Part shown: positions 25,634 through 33,979 of the stretch, in pieces
How the letters are laid out: each line of letters begins with the position of its first letter
Position numbering within the stretch: position 1 is the stretch's first letter
NCBI GenBank assembly: GCA_944325025.1
Contig: CALUYN010000010.1
Location: 1-62,859, forward strand
Source: Candidatus Gastranaerophilales bacterium
GTDB taxonomy: Bacteria; Cyanobacteriota; Vampirovibrionia; Gastranaerophilales; Gastranaerophilaceae
Direction: 5' to 3'
Length of the DNA stretch: 62,859 nucleotides
Made by a program: the position numbers and the translations under genes
Notes under the pieces: model-generated
Told to the model about the DNA's origin: nothing
Seen by the model: the letters and a program-made list of their open reading frames with translations, nothing else
The model's database searches: none

Positions 25634-26128
25634 ATGAGAGGAAAAGCATTTAAATTCGGGGATAACATTTCAACAGACCATATTGCACCAGGCAGGCTGT
25701 TTCATCTGCGTTCAAACCTGCCAGAGTTTGCCAAACACGTTCTAGAAGACGCAGATCCTTCATTTGCTTCGTCAATGAAAAAAGGAGATTTTGTGGTTGG
25801 AGGGTCTAATTTTGGACTGGGCTCATCAAGAGAGCATGCTCCTCAAATTATAAAAATAGCAGGAGTAGGGGCAGTTATCGCAAAATCTTTTGCAAGAATT
25901 TTTTACAGAAACGCAATAAACATCGGACTTCTTGCAATAGAAGCTGACACAGACGCTATTGATGCAGGTGATGAACTGGATTTAGATATTGAAAAAGGTA
26001 TCTTAACTGACCTTACTAACGGCGCGATTATTCCAATTGAACCGCTTCCGCCTGTTATGATAAAACTTCTCAATGACGGTGGGTTAGTGGAACACATAAA
26101 GAAAAACGGTGATTTTAAACTAACATAA
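25634..26128 (+). CDS. leuD: 3-isopropylmalate dehydratase small subunit
   Basis: A 164-residue swivel domain of the aconitase superfamily that pairs with LeuC to isomerise 2-isopropylmalate to 3-isopropylmalate in leucine synthesis. Visible: FGDNISTDHIAPG, the substrate loop LFHLRSN, and GGSNFGLGSSREHAPQ, followed by FARIFYRNAINIG. The size fits the short archaeal-type LeuD/HacB group. In that group the loop after the first strand (often YLRT) tunes substrate choice; FHLRS leaves open a related hydroxyacid. LeuC and the other leu genes are not nearby. AAAGGAG lies seven bases before the ATG. Confidence 0.9.
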   Translation: MRGKAFKFGDNISTDHIAPGRLFHLRSNLPEFAKHVLEDADPSFASSMKKGDFVVGGSNFGLGSSREHAPQIIKIAGVGAVIAKSFARIFYRNAINIGLLAIEADTDAIDAGDELDLDIEKGILTDLTNGAIIPIEPLPPVMIKLLNDGGLVEHIKKNGDFKLT

Positions 26129-26130
26129 AA

Positions 26131-26823
26131 TTACCATTCTCTTAAATTATCCAACGTATGGACAGCAGATGCAAAATTTCTGTCTTTCAATATTACATAA
26201 GTGTTATTGTAAGGGTTAATAATACACACAGTTTGACCGCATCTTCTGAAAAATTCTGCCATATTTGAATAATCAGAAGCAGATTTTCTCTGGTTGTTAC
26301 ATTCTTCAAGACTGTTACAGATTTTGCTCGGTCCTATCATACCCGCCTTGATATTTTTAAACTGAGATGAAGTAATCGCAAAATTATTATAATAGGGTCT
26401 ATTGTCCTCATTGTTTAAATAGTTAGTCATTCTAAAGTGGAAATCTTCAGAAAGTCTTTGATCACTGCCAGTCGGGTCATAAAGATAAAAAACTGCTTTT
26501 TTATCCGAGTCAAATATATTAACCCAGGTATTAGATTCGTATACCCCTCGCAAAACAGTTTCAGGAATTGTGCGCGGTCTGTAATTTTTGTATGAAGCAG
26601 ACTTTTGCGATGTAGAATTATTAGAACTCAATATGCGCTCTCTAGCGCCACCGCCCTGAACTTTTTTAGAAAGATTATGTTCCATCTTTTGATAAGAAGT
26701 TTTAAAATCCTGCGGTGTAAAACCTTTTAAAATTCCTGTGTAGTAACCAATTCCAACTAAGACAGCAGCACAAAGTACAAAACTTCCCGCTTCTTTTAAC
26801 TTATCCTTCATTTTATTATCCAT
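26131..26823 (-). CDS. Membrane-anchored hypothetical protein
   Basis: A 230-residue protein with one N-terminal transmembrane segment (about residues 12-30, AGSFVLCAAVLVGIGYY), Lys-rich on the cytoplasmic side, and a soluble domain of about 190 residues. The soluble part contains FDSDKKAVFYLYDPTGSDQR and ends with a compact Cys-containing region (CNSLEECNN; CGQTVCIINPYNNTY). No family recognised. AGAGGAG precedes the ATG. It is convergent with leuD with only two bases between stops. Confidence 0.6.
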   Translation of the reverse strand: MDNKMKDKLKEAGSFVLCAAVLVGIGYYTGILKGFTPQDFKTSYQKMEHNLSKKVQGGGARERILSSNNSTSQKSASYKNYRPRTIPETVLRGVYESNTWVNIFDSDKKAVFYLYDPTGSDQRLSEDFHFRMTNYLNNEDNRPYYNNFAITSSQFKNIKAGMIGPSKICNSLEECNNQRKSASDYSNMAEFFRRCGQTVCIINPYNNTYVILKDRNFASAVHTLDNLREW

Positions 26824-26883
26824 TAAAAAGCTCCTCTGTTCAAATACAATTATATAGCATTATTAAGTTATTTGCAATATTTA

Positions 26884-26913
26884 TTGACAACACACTTTGG
26901 CTGTAGTTAAATA
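26884..26913 (+). promoter_or_regulatory. Promoter of rpsL-rpsG
   Basis: TTGACA at 26884-26889 with TTAAAT at 26907-26912 (17-base spacer). It is the best consensus promoter in the window, as expected for ribosomal protein genes. Confidence 0.75.
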
Positions 26914-26919
26914 AAATTA

Positions 26920-27075
26920 CGCACTTGCCGAATTTTTGCGTTTAAAAATTTGTACTTAGTGCGGGTAAAGCAGGAACGTAGGAATGAATTTTCGTTCGGC
27001 AGTTCCGGTTAAAATCAGAATGCGTAAGGGTTTTAGATTTTAATCTTTACCGGTGTAGAAAAAGAAAAAGGAGAA
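26920..27075 (+). promoter_or_regulatory. Structured 5' leader of rpsL
   Basis: About 150 bases of untranslated leader with several inverted pairs: TGCCGAA 26927-26933 with TTCGGCA 26995-27001; GGTAAAG 26964-26970 with CTTTACC 27045-27051; GGAAC 26973-26977 with GTTCC 27002-27006. The first pairing is incompatible with the other two in a simple nested fold, so two alternative structures or a pseudoknot are possible. This would suit autogenous control by S7 or S12. It matches no leader family I can name. Confidence 0.45.
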
Positions 27076-27080
27076 ATTAA

Positions 27081-27467
27081 ATGCCTACAATTAATCAGCT
27101 TGTTCGCAGAGAACGTAAAAAGCTAACTGACAAAACAAAATCTCCTGCTTTGATGGATTGTCCTCAAAGACGCGGAGTATGTACAAGGGTTTACACAACT
27201 ACCCCTAAAAAACCTAATTCAGCTTTAAGAAAAGTTGCAAGGGTCAGATTAACAAACGGATTTGAAGTTACTTCATATATTCCGGGTATCGGCCATAACC
27301 TTCAGGAACACAGTGTTGTTCTTATTAGAGGCGGCAGGGTTAAAGACCTTCCTGGTGTAAGATACCACATTGTAAGAGGCACTTTAGATACTGCAGGCGT
27401 TGCAAACCGTGCTCAGAGCAGATCTAAATACGGTGCTAAGAAAAATGCTAAAGGAGGGAAGAAATAA
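27081..27467 (+). CDS. rpsL: 30S ribosomal protein S12
   Basis: A 128-residue decoding-centre protein. It shows the canonical [11 protein letters not shown] start, [17 protein letters not shown] (Lys at the streptomycin-sensitive position) and [14 protein letters not shown]. Streptomycin-sensitive residues appear wild type. AAAGGAG precedes the ATG. The stop overlaps the rpsG start (TAATG). Confidence 0.98.
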   Translation: MPTINQLVRRERKKLTDKTKSPALMDCPQRRGVCTRVYTTTPKKPNSALRKVARVRLTNGFEVTSYIPGIGHNLQEHSVVLIRGGRVKDLPGVRYHIVRGTLDTAGVANRAQSRSKYGAKKNAKGGKK

Positions 27468-27937
27468 TGTCAAGACGTTCTAAACCGGCTAAAAGAATAC
27501 CTTTAGCAGATCCTGTATACAACAGCGTAGATATTTCTAAATTTATTAACAGAATTATGCGCCGCGGTAAAAAATCTCTCGCTGAAAAAATCTTCTATGC
27601 AACTTTATTGAAAATAGAAGAAAGAACCGGCGAAAAACCGCTTGAAATTTTCCAAAAAGCAATGTCGAATGCTACACCGCTTTTGGAAGTAAAAGCCAGA
27701 CGTATCGGCGGTTCAACTTATCAGGTGCCTATTGAAGTTAAAGCAGACAGAGGTTTTGCTCTTGCTTCTTCATGGTTAATTGAAGCTGCTAAAAAACGCG
27801 GCGGCAAATCATTCATAGATAAGTTAACTAACGAATTGATTGATGCTTCAAACGGTTCAGGTTCTGCTTGCAAAAAACGTGAAGACACCCACAAAATGGC
27901 TGAAGCAAACAAAGCTTTTGCTCATTACAGATATTAA
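27467..27937 (+). CDS. rpsG: 30S ribosomal protein S7
   Basis: A 156-residue 3'-domain assembly protein that binds 16S rRNA and shapes the E site. Visible: FINRIMRRGKKSLAEKIFY, the VKARRIGGSTYQVP beta hairpin and the basic C-terminal helix EDTHKMAEANKAFAHYRY. It is coupled to rpsL. fusA and tuf, which usually follow, are absent: a strong terminator comes 34 bases later. Confidence 0.98.
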   Translation: MSRRSKPAKRIPLADPVYNSVDISKFINRIMRRGKKSLAEKIFYATLLKIEERTGEKPLEIFQKAMSNATPLLEVKARRIGGSTYQVPIEVKADRGFALASSWLIEAAKKRGGKSFIDKLTNELIDASNGSGSACKKREDTHKMAEANKAFAHYRY

Positions 27938-27970
27938 TATTGCAAGCATTGCGTGTATAAATATAAAAAA

Positions 27971-27994
27971 AGAGGAACTAATATTAGTTCCTCT
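27971..27994. terminator. Terminator after rpsG
   Basis: AGAGGAACTAA/TTAGTTCCTCT, an 11-bp perfect stem followed by TTTTTAT; it also serves the convergent HCP-like gene. Confidence 0.9.
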
Positions 27995-27996
27995 TT

Positions 27997-29577
27997 TTAT
28001 TTAAATATTTTCAAATCTTCTTCAGGCGTTGTAATTGGATAAATATCGTAAATCTTATTGAAGGCTGATAGTACAGAAGGATTAATAACAGTTGGAGGAC
28101 AGTCAGATAAAAATATATTTTTTGCACCTTCGTTTTTAAGATTAATAATGTTTGAAAAAGAGTTTACATCGCATTTTGTCAGAAAAAATGCAAGTTTGTC
28201 TGAATTAACAGGTATTTTTTCAAAAACTTTTTGAAGTACTCCGTAAATTTGCGGATAATCATTACATAAATTAATTGTAAAAACGTTATCTTTGTTTGGA
28301 TTATATGAAAAACTTATTGCAAAAGTGTTTTCAGGCATTATTGAAAAAAACTTTTTGAAATAATCATTTTTTTGCATATTCAAGTTTGTATGTCCTACTA
28401 TAAATAAATAATCAAAATTTTTAGCAATTAAATTATCAATAAAATCATTAAATTGACTTTCGTCAAAACCTATATTTATTGGGGATTTTTGACGTCCCTT
28501 TGCAAAACCTTTTGCCTGCATTGCAGAGTCAACAAGAGGTGAAAAATCATTCCCGATAATTTGTGAAACTCCTTTTGGAGCAATATCATCAGTTGTGAAT
28601 AATCTTCCTCTGTATAAATATTCAATATTTTGAGTTTCATTTTTGGTTAATAAAATAGCACCCGGAAAGGTTGCAAAATCAAGAATTGAATTTAATGTGC
28701 CGGAGCCAAAGTGACCTTTTAAATTGTGAAAATTTTGAAAATATGGAAAAGCATGTGCGATTAAAAGATTTCCGTTTGTGTATATGTCAATATCAGTATC
28801 TTTTGTAAATTCAAGAATATTCTTTAAATCATTTAGATTTGAACCCGATACAAGGATAGCTTTATTAGGAATAGTAGATGCAGAAACATCCGTTTTTATA
28901 ACTTTTCCAAACGAATTCTCTTGTGAGCGTTTTAATAGCTTTAAAAGTTCAATATCAATTTTTGAAAGGATTTCCGTATATTTTTTTATTGCATCAAAGT
29001 CGATTTTAGATGAATTAAAGATATTTAACCCTTCCAAAACATTGTCAGATGCATACTCGCATTCACAGCCGAACTCATAGAGCGAAACTATATTTTGACA
29101 GACACTTTTCATCACTGCTGTCAAAATTTCGGCTGTATATTTTTTATCTGTATTCAATTTTTTATATTTAGCAAGAAATTCCTTATCGCCTTTTTTAAGA
29201 ATAACAGATAACGTTGTTGCTTGAGAAAATTTAAGCAAATTTTTTAAATCATGGCACTGCTCTTCACGTTCCTTGCACAATTTTAAATAATCTTTTCTTA
29301 ATTCTACAAGATTTTCATACATACTAGAAAATATATTTAAAATCTGGTATTCAGATAGGTCTTTTACAGCATCAAACATGGCTATCTGTGCGATTAAAGC
29401 ATATGTAATATCTTTTTTTTCTGAGTTGAATTCTTTTAATTTCAAAAGATAATACGAAATTTGCCTCAAAAGAATAAGCATAACCTCTTGCATAGAAGAT
29501 ACTGCAGGAGAAACAGAACATGCCCCGCGTGAAACACAATCATTGTATTCAAAGCTGTTTGATGAATTATAAAACAT
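27997..29577 (-). CDS. Hybrid-cluster-protein-like protein lacking cluster ligands
   Basis: A 526-residue homologue of hydroxylamine reductase / hybrid cluster protein (Hcp). Family-like segments: IDIYTNGNLLIAHAFPYF, LKGHFGSG, FPGAILLTKN, and YRGRLFTTDDIAPKGVSQI. Canonical Hcp carries Cys in the segments equal to LLTKN(C) and TTGPVGWPG(C); here these are Glu and absent, and the N-terminal cysteines are reduced to CVSRGACS. Most hybrid-cluster ligands therefore seem lost. I recall a clostridial branch of similar proteins with the GACSVSP start. Enzymatic function is uncertain. The glutaredoxin gene is immediately upstream (three bases), so the pair is one unit, suggesting a thiol or nitrosative-stress role. 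Confidence 0.72.
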   Translation of the reverse strand: MFYNSSNSFEYNDCVSRGACSVSPAVSSMQEVMLILLRQISYYLLKLKEFNSEKKDITYALIAQIAMFDAVKDLSEYQILNIFSSMYENLVELRKDYLKLCKEREEQCHDLKNLLKFSQATTLSVILKKGDKEFLAKYKKLNTDKKYTAEILTAVMKSVCQNIVSLYEFGCECEYASDNVLEGLNIFNSSKIDFDAIKKYTEILSKIDIELLKLLKRSQENSFGKVIKTDVSASTIPNKAILVSGSNLNDLKNILEFTKDTDIDIYTNGNLLIAHAFPYFQNFHNLKGHFGSGTLNSILDFATFPGAILLTKNETQNIEYLYRGRLFTTDDIAPKGVSQIIGNDFSPLVDSAMQAKGFAKGRQKSPINIGFDESQFNDFIDNLIAKNFDYLFIVGHTNLNMQKNDYFKKFFSIMPENTFAISFSYNPNKDNVFTINLCNDYPQIYGVLQKVFEKIPVNSDKLAFFLTKCDVNSFSNIINLKNEGAKNIFLSDCPPTVINPSVLSAFNKIYDIYPITTPEEDLKIFK

Positions 29578-29580
29578 ACA

Positions 29581-29811
29581 TTACACCCTGCTTTCTGCGT
29601 ATTTTATTATATCATCAGATTCATACATCCCTTTGCTGCTATCACTATCAAATAGGAAAGGCACTTGTTCATATCCGCCTAATTTCAAAAGATTTTCACG
29701 GTTTTCTCTGTCCGCAATATTTTTTTTATTATATGTTATTCCGTTTTCATCAAAATAACTCATTACTTTGCGGCAGTAAGGGCAAGTTTCTAAAATATAT
29801 AAATCAAACAT
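29581..29811 (-). CDS. Glutaredoxin
   Basis: A 76-residue glutaredoxin. The dithiol active site CPYC lies at about residues 10-13 in YILETCPYCRKVM. VPFLF provides the cis-Pro, and a short GMYESDDIIKYAE helix closes the glutathione side. It would reduce disulfides or glutathionylated proteins. AAAGGAG upstream of the ATG. It is transcribed with the HCP-like gene downstream. Confidence 0.9.
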   Translation of the reverse strand: MFDLYILETCPYCRKVMSYFDENGITYNKKNIADRENRENLLKLGGYEQVPFLFDSDSSKGMYESDDIIKYAESRV

Positions 29812-29929
29812 GAATTTTTCTCCTTTTGAAAATATTATAAAAGCTTTGTAACAAATATAAATCGCCGCAGTAGCCGATAAACTGATTATACAATTGCATA
29901 AGAATATTTTTTATATTAAACTAGGCAGT

Positions 29930-31048
29930 ATGAAAAATATATTATTCGTATTCGGCACAAGACCGGAAGTTATAAAACTTGCACCGGTGATAATAGAGCT
30001 TAAAAAATATCCTGATAAATATAATGTTATTATTTGTAACACCGAACAGCAAAAAGAACTATCCAATCAGACTCTGGAATATTTTGGGTTAAAAGCAGAT
30101 TTAAATCTTGATTGTATGCGTCCAAATCAGTCGCTTTTGGAGGTGCAGACAAGAATTTTAACAGCGTTGGATAAAGTATTTGATACACACAAAATAGATG
30201 CTACTGTTGTGCAGGGTGACACTATGACAGTTTTATGCGGTGCACTGGCAAGTTTTTACAGAAAAATTCCAGTTTATCACGTTGAAGCGGGATTACGCTC
30301 TTACGATATATATGAACCTTTTCCGGAAGAAGTTATGCGCCAGATGACAACAAGGGTTGCAGAGTTAAACTTCGCCCCCACAGAAAAGAACCGTCAGGCG
30401 CTTTTAAAAGAAAATATCAAAGACGATAAAATTTTTGTTGTAGGAAATACCGTTATAGATGCTCTTTTCTGTCTTTCAGAAGATACATTGAATAACGCTA
30501 AAAAATATTTCAATGAGTTAGGAATACAAGTTGATGACAAACTTGTACTCATAACCGCTCACAGACGCGAAAACCACGGCGAAAGAATAGACAGAATTCT
30601 TGATGCCGTTGAATTTTTGGTTCAGAAATATAACAATCATACGTTTATAATTCCTGTTCATCCAAACCCTAATGTAAAAGACAAAATTCACAGCAGACTT
30701 GAAAAATACGGGAATGTAAAACTATTACAACCGCTTGATTATCCGTATCTTGTCTATTTAATGAAAAATGCAAAATTAATACTTACTGATTCAGGCGGCA
30801 TACAGGAAGAAGCTCCGTCTTTCGGGTGCCCGACACTTGTAATGCGTTATGAAACTGAACGGCAGGAAGGAATAGATGCCGGTGTTTCAATACTGGTAGG
30901 CGCTGATTATGACAAAATAATTTCTTCAAGTGAGGCAATTCTTGCTAAATCCAAAGAAGAAACCCGCCTGAAAGCGCAAAACCCTTATGGTGACGGAACT
31001 TCTGCTAAAAAAATTGTTGAAATTATGAACAGACAATTAGCATTATAA
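29930..31048 (+). CDS. wecB: UDP-N-acetylglucosamine 2-epimerase
   Basis: A 372-residue non-hydrolysing epimerase interconverting UDP-GlcNAc and UDP-ManNAc for surface polysaccharide or teichoic-type polymers. Visible: FGTRPEVIKLAPVI, VQGDTMTV, VEAGLRS, TAHRRENHGER and the UDP-binding DSGGIQEEAPSFG. The ATG at 29930 begins MKNILFVFGTRPE as in the family; an earlier TTG in frame adds 12 residues and is not preferred. The last six bases overlap a convergent gene. No neighbouring glycan genes. Confidence 0.94.
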   Translation: MKNILFVFGTRPEVIKLAPVIIELKKYPDKYNVIICNTEQQKELSNQTLEYFGLKADLNLDCMRPNQSLLEVQTRILTALDKVFDTHKIDATVVQGDTMTVLCGALASFYRKIPVYHVEAGLRSYDIYEPFPEEVMRQMTTRVAELNFAPTEKNRQALLKENIKDDKIFVVGNTVIDALFCLSEDTLNNAKKYFNELGIQVDDKLVLITAHRRENHGERIDRILDAVEFLVQKYNNHTFIIPVHPNPNVKDKIHSRLEKYGNVKLLQPLDYPYLVYLMKNAKLILTDSGGIQEEAPSFGCPTLVMRYETERQEGIDAGVSILVGADYDKIISSSEAILAKSKEETRLKAQNPYGDGTSAKKIVEIMNRQLAL

Positions 31049-31666
31049 TTTAGTAAGAGTATTGCTATAATGTCTTAAAGTTTCACCTTTTAAAACATGC
31101 TTTTTGTAACTTTTTAATTTATAATTTATATTTGGCATGGAAGCAACTTCTTTTTGAAAATTTTTATATAAAGCCATTTCGCGTTCTTTTATCAATTCTT
31201 CACGGCTTTTTTCTGCAGGCTGCTTTCTTGCAGTGCGCATAACAGTTAGCAAAATAAGAATAGAAATAGCGCTCCATAAGACTTTTTCTTCATTAGTTCT
31301 ATTAACAACAGTTATTGGGGATGAATTCGGGGTTTCCAGAACTACATTTGCTTTAGAAATTCCCTTTGCATCTAAATATATTTTTATATCATTATTGCCT
31401 ACACTTTGAACTGCAACACCGTTTATATTAGATGTATTTTTATAAAGAGTATTTATATCCGGAGATTGCTCTATACCTTTCATATAAAGAACAATTTTAT
31501 CAGGAGAGTCAATTTCTTTTCTAACTTTAGTAAGTTTATCCGCCCTTAAAATAACTGACATTTGCCCGTCATTATTATCAATTACAACAGAATTAAGAAA
31601 ATTTTCTGCAGCACAGGCAGACAAACCCATAAAAATAGCAAATATAAGAATAATTTTTTTCAACAT
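31043..31666 (-). CDS. AMIN-like envelope protein with lipobox
   Basis: A 207-residue envelope protein. The N-terminus MLKKIILIFAIFMGLSAC ends in a possible lipobox (LSAC), followed by a beta-rich domain of about 100 residues (VVIDNNDGQMSVILRADK..IVLYMKGI) resembling AMIN domains that bind cell-wall or secretin partners. A second transmembrane segment lies near residues 130-148, followed by a basic cytoplasmic tail of about 60 residues. Two membrane segments make a plain lipoprotein less likely. Function unknown. Confidence 0.55.
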   Translation of the reverse strand: MLKKIILIFAIFMGLSACAAENFLNSVVIDNNDGQMSVILRADKLTKVRKEIDSPDKIVLYMKGIEQSPDINTLYKNTSNINGVAVQSVGNNDIKIYLDAKGISKANVVLETPNSSPITVVNRTNEEKVLWSAISILILLTVMRTARKQPAEKSREELIKEREMALYKNFQKEVASMPNINYKLKSYKKHVLKGETLRHYSNTLTKL

Positions 31667-31857
31667 ATCCTTTTAATCCTCTACATTTATACATTACTTG
31701 ATTTTATGTAAATGCACATCAATCAGCAGTTTTAAGTAAATAAATCATTAGGTTGATATATTTGTTAAGTATTGTAACAAAGAAAAGCCATGCTGAAATA
31801 AGGGAAAAAAATTTTTGTTTATATAAATGTAAGACACGAGAACGAGGAGTTTGAAGA

Positions 31858-32226
31858 ATGAACGGTATATTAGCTAAAACTTCAGAAGACAGAACAAATA
31901 ATATAAGAAGCAGTAAACCTGCAGAATCAGTTGAAACAGCAGGTTCTTTAGCTATGAATCAATTTCACAGTCTATTTGAAACAAATTCTTATGATGAATT
32001 TTCAACTAGCAATCCTTTTGCAGTTGACTATTCACAGTACTCTGATGCAGGCGAAACTGTTGCATATTCTGGATTTTTAAGCAGTTTTTCAAATGCCGTA
32101 TCAACTCTGTCAACATCAAGTTTTTCTTCAGGCGGAACTTCAACTGCCGGCTCTTGCGGAGGTTTTTCAGGCGGAGCATCTGCAGGCGGTTCCTGTGGCG
32201 GCGGTGGATTTTCATCAGTCTGCTAG
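31858..32226 (+). CDS. Small protein with Gly/Ser/Cys-rich tail
   Basis: A 122-residue protein. The first 75 residues are polar (Ser, Thr, Asn, Glu) without a signal peptide. The last 35 are almost wholly Gly, Ser and Cys: two SCGG units (SCGGFSGGASAGGSCGGGG) and a terminal Cys. ATG at 31858 has GAGGAG upstream. The tail could be a flexible metal- or disulfide-forming segment, or a modified peptide core; no maturation enzyme is adjacent. Flanked by its own terminator. Confidence 0.6.
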   Translation: MNGILAKTSEDRTNNIRSSKPAESVETAGSLAMNQFHSLFETNSYDEFSTSNPFAVDYSQYSDAGETVAYSGFLSSFSNAVSTLSTSSFSSGGTSTAGSCGGFSGGASAGGSCGGGGFSSVC

Positions 32227-32265
32227 GTTATAAAAAGGTAATAAAGAAAAAGAAATACTATAAAC

Positions 32266-32284
32266 GGCGGTACACAAAACCGCC
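32266..32284 (+). terminator. Rho-independent terminator
   Basis: GGCGGT/ACCGCC stem followed by TTTTTT, downstream of the Gly/Ser/Cys-rich gene. Confidence 0.85.
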
Positions 32285-32305
32285 TTTTTTATTTATTAAT
32301 ATAAT

Positions 32306-32554
32306 ATGAACAAAAAGTATTATACTTATATGCTCTTAACAGAACGCGGAACATATTATTGCGGTTATACTGATGATTTAGAAAAACGATTTAAGCAGCA
32401 CTGCGAAGGCAAAGGCGCAAAATATACACGGGCAAATAAACCTGTAAAAATCGTCTATACAAAAGAGTTTGACACCAAGTCAGATGCAATGAAAGAAGAA
32501 TTTCGTATTAAACATATGCCGAGAAAAGACAAAATTAATCTTATAAACAACTAA
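32306..32554 (+). CDS. GIY-YIG domain protein
   Basis: An 82-residue single-domain GIY-YIG nuclease-like protein of the UPF0213/YhbQ type. The motif pair is YYTYMLLTERGTYYCGYT (YTY..YCGYT as GIY..YIG), then the Arg in LEKRFKQH and the Glu in KEEFRIKHM. The biological role of the group is unclear, possibly DNA repair. A TATAAT box directly abuts the ATG and no Shine-Dalgarno is visible. Confidence 0.85.
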   Translation: MNKKYYTYMLLTERGTYYCGYTDDLEKRFKQHCEGKGAKYTRANKPVKIVYTKEFDTKSDAMKEEFRIKHMPRKDKINLINN

Positions 32555-33978
32555 TTGGAGGGATTTGTATTATTGTTGCTGCTAGCAGCTTCAGGAGTTG
32601 TATTATTTGAGTTTGAAGTACTTGAAGAATTTTGAGTTTTTTGTGCTTCTTTAGCTTTTTCTTTTTCAAGACGTTTAAGTTCTTTTTGTTTAAGTTTTTC
32701 TAGCTTTTGCTGTTCTTTTAGTTCCTGCTTTTCTTTTATTTCATTATATTTGATAAGAACTTCATTGCCGGAAGTTGAACCTTGAATGCGTTTGCGAAGC
32801 TTGTAGTCTTTTTGCTGCTCTTTAAATTCTTTATCCATTTCTTTAATTTTAGCTTTATAAGAAGCTTCCAAATCTTTTACATATTTTTTATCTTCTTGTT
32901 TTTTCTTTTTCGCATTTGCTTCTTCGATACGTTTGAGCTGTTCCTGTTCGCGCTCTGTAACAGACGGTGCTACAACGCCCTGTTTAACAAGTTTGTACCC
33001 GTTCATACTTATGTTTATTGTTTCCGGCTTAAAAGTTATAAGACGCGACTGTTCACCTTTATAGCTGACAGTCCATGTGCCCAAATTTACCGGAGTATCA
33101 CCTGTATAAGCATAAGCGTTTACCACAACCCAATCAGGATTATCTGCGGCAAATCCTAAAGGATAAACATCCCAACGTTTATCTTCAAGGTTTAAACCTT
33201 TATTTTCTTCCCAATAATAAGCAATAGCATCTCTCACTTCTACAAGGCTGTATGAAACATTTGTCGTAAAATCATAAACAACCGGAGTTGTTTTCCAGAT
33301 GCCGTCTTTTGTGTTACCTATTTTTTCTTTCACTAAAAGTTTTGTCCCATCCGAAGAAAAATCAACAGGAGTGAGTGTTCTAAAAGTAAAATAGTTATCA
33401 ATATTTTTGTCTGTTGACAAAATCGGCTCTGCAAGCCTGTGTATAACGTTAGCAGTAAGAATTTTATGTAAATTTGATTTTGCTTCTTCAAGGTTGATTA
33501 CAAACAAATCACAGGCAGTAGAAGCACTGTCAGGATAATAATAAACTGACGGGTAAACAAGTTTTGAAAAATCAGGAGAAACAATGCCTTGAGCATTCAG
33601 CTGTCTTTTTTCGTAAAAAGTTTTGTTTAAAGATATTTCAGCTACACCTGGAGGATTATTGTATTTTACAATTCTATATTCAGGCTGCGGGACATAAATC
33701 ATATCAGCAGGTGTTGGAATTTTGGGAACTTCTACTTCTTCTGTCATTCTATCTTTTGGAGCAGAAAGCTGTTCATATTCTTCTACCGTCATAAAACCGG
33801 AAGGATGTCTGTTTAATTTAGTACGTTCAAATTTTTCTTTTTCTGCTTTTTTATTTACATTATGAATGTACTTTGCCTCTTTTTGATTTAGGTCATCAAA
33901 ATTCGGCATTGGGATTTCATCTCCCCACTGAATATAAGCACAAAAAGCAGCAGCTATAGCGAGCAGTGCATAAATCAT
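32551..33978 (-). CDS. Envelope-anchored hypothetical with Lys/Glu coiled coil
   Basis: A 475-residue protein. Residues 1-17 form a signal or anchor segment (MIYALLAIAAAFCAYIQ). Residues about 115-330 form a beta-rich domain with features of WD/TolB-like repeats (VSPDFSKLVYPSVYYY, VDFSSDGTKLLVKE). Residues about 340-450 form a highly charged Lys/Glu/Gln coiled coil, with a Ser/Asn-rich tail. No family assigned. It follows the response regulator by one base, so it is the third gene of the kinase-regulator unit and may belong to the same signalling or envelope response. Confidence 0.6.
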   Translation of the reverse strand: MIYALLAIAAAFCAYIQWGDEIPMPNFDDLNQKEAKYIHNVNKKAEKEKFERTKLNRHPSGFMTVEEYEQLSAPKDRMTEEVEVPKIPTPADMIYVPQPEYRIVKYNNPPGVAEISLNKTFYEKRQLNAQGIVSPDFSKLVYPSVYYYPDSASTACDLFVINLEEAKSNLHKILTANVIHRLAEPILSTDKNIDNYFTFRTLTPVDFSSDGTKLLVKEKIGNTKDGIWKTTPVVYDFTTNVSYSLVEVRDAIAYYWEENKGLNLEDKRWDVYPLGFAADNPDWVVVNAYAYTGDTPVNLGTWTVSYKGEQSRLITFKPETINISMNGYKLVKQGVVAPSVTEREQEQLKRIEEANAKKKKQEDKKYVKDLEASYKAKIKEMDKEFKEQQKDYKLRKRIQGSTSGNEVLIKYNEIKEKQELKEQQKLEKLKQKELKRLEKEKAKEAQKTQNSSSTSNSNNTTPEAASSNNNTNPSN

Positions 33979-33979
33979 A

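Noticed and set aside
25634-26128. Homoaconitase small subunit instead of LeuD
   Set aside because: Cannot be excluded from the FHLRS loop, but bacterial isopropylmalate isomerase is the simpler assignment.
31858-32226. Firm call of a RiPP precursor
   Set aside because: No radical SAM, YcaO or lanthionine-type enzyme is adjacent; the Gly/Cys tail alone is not enough.
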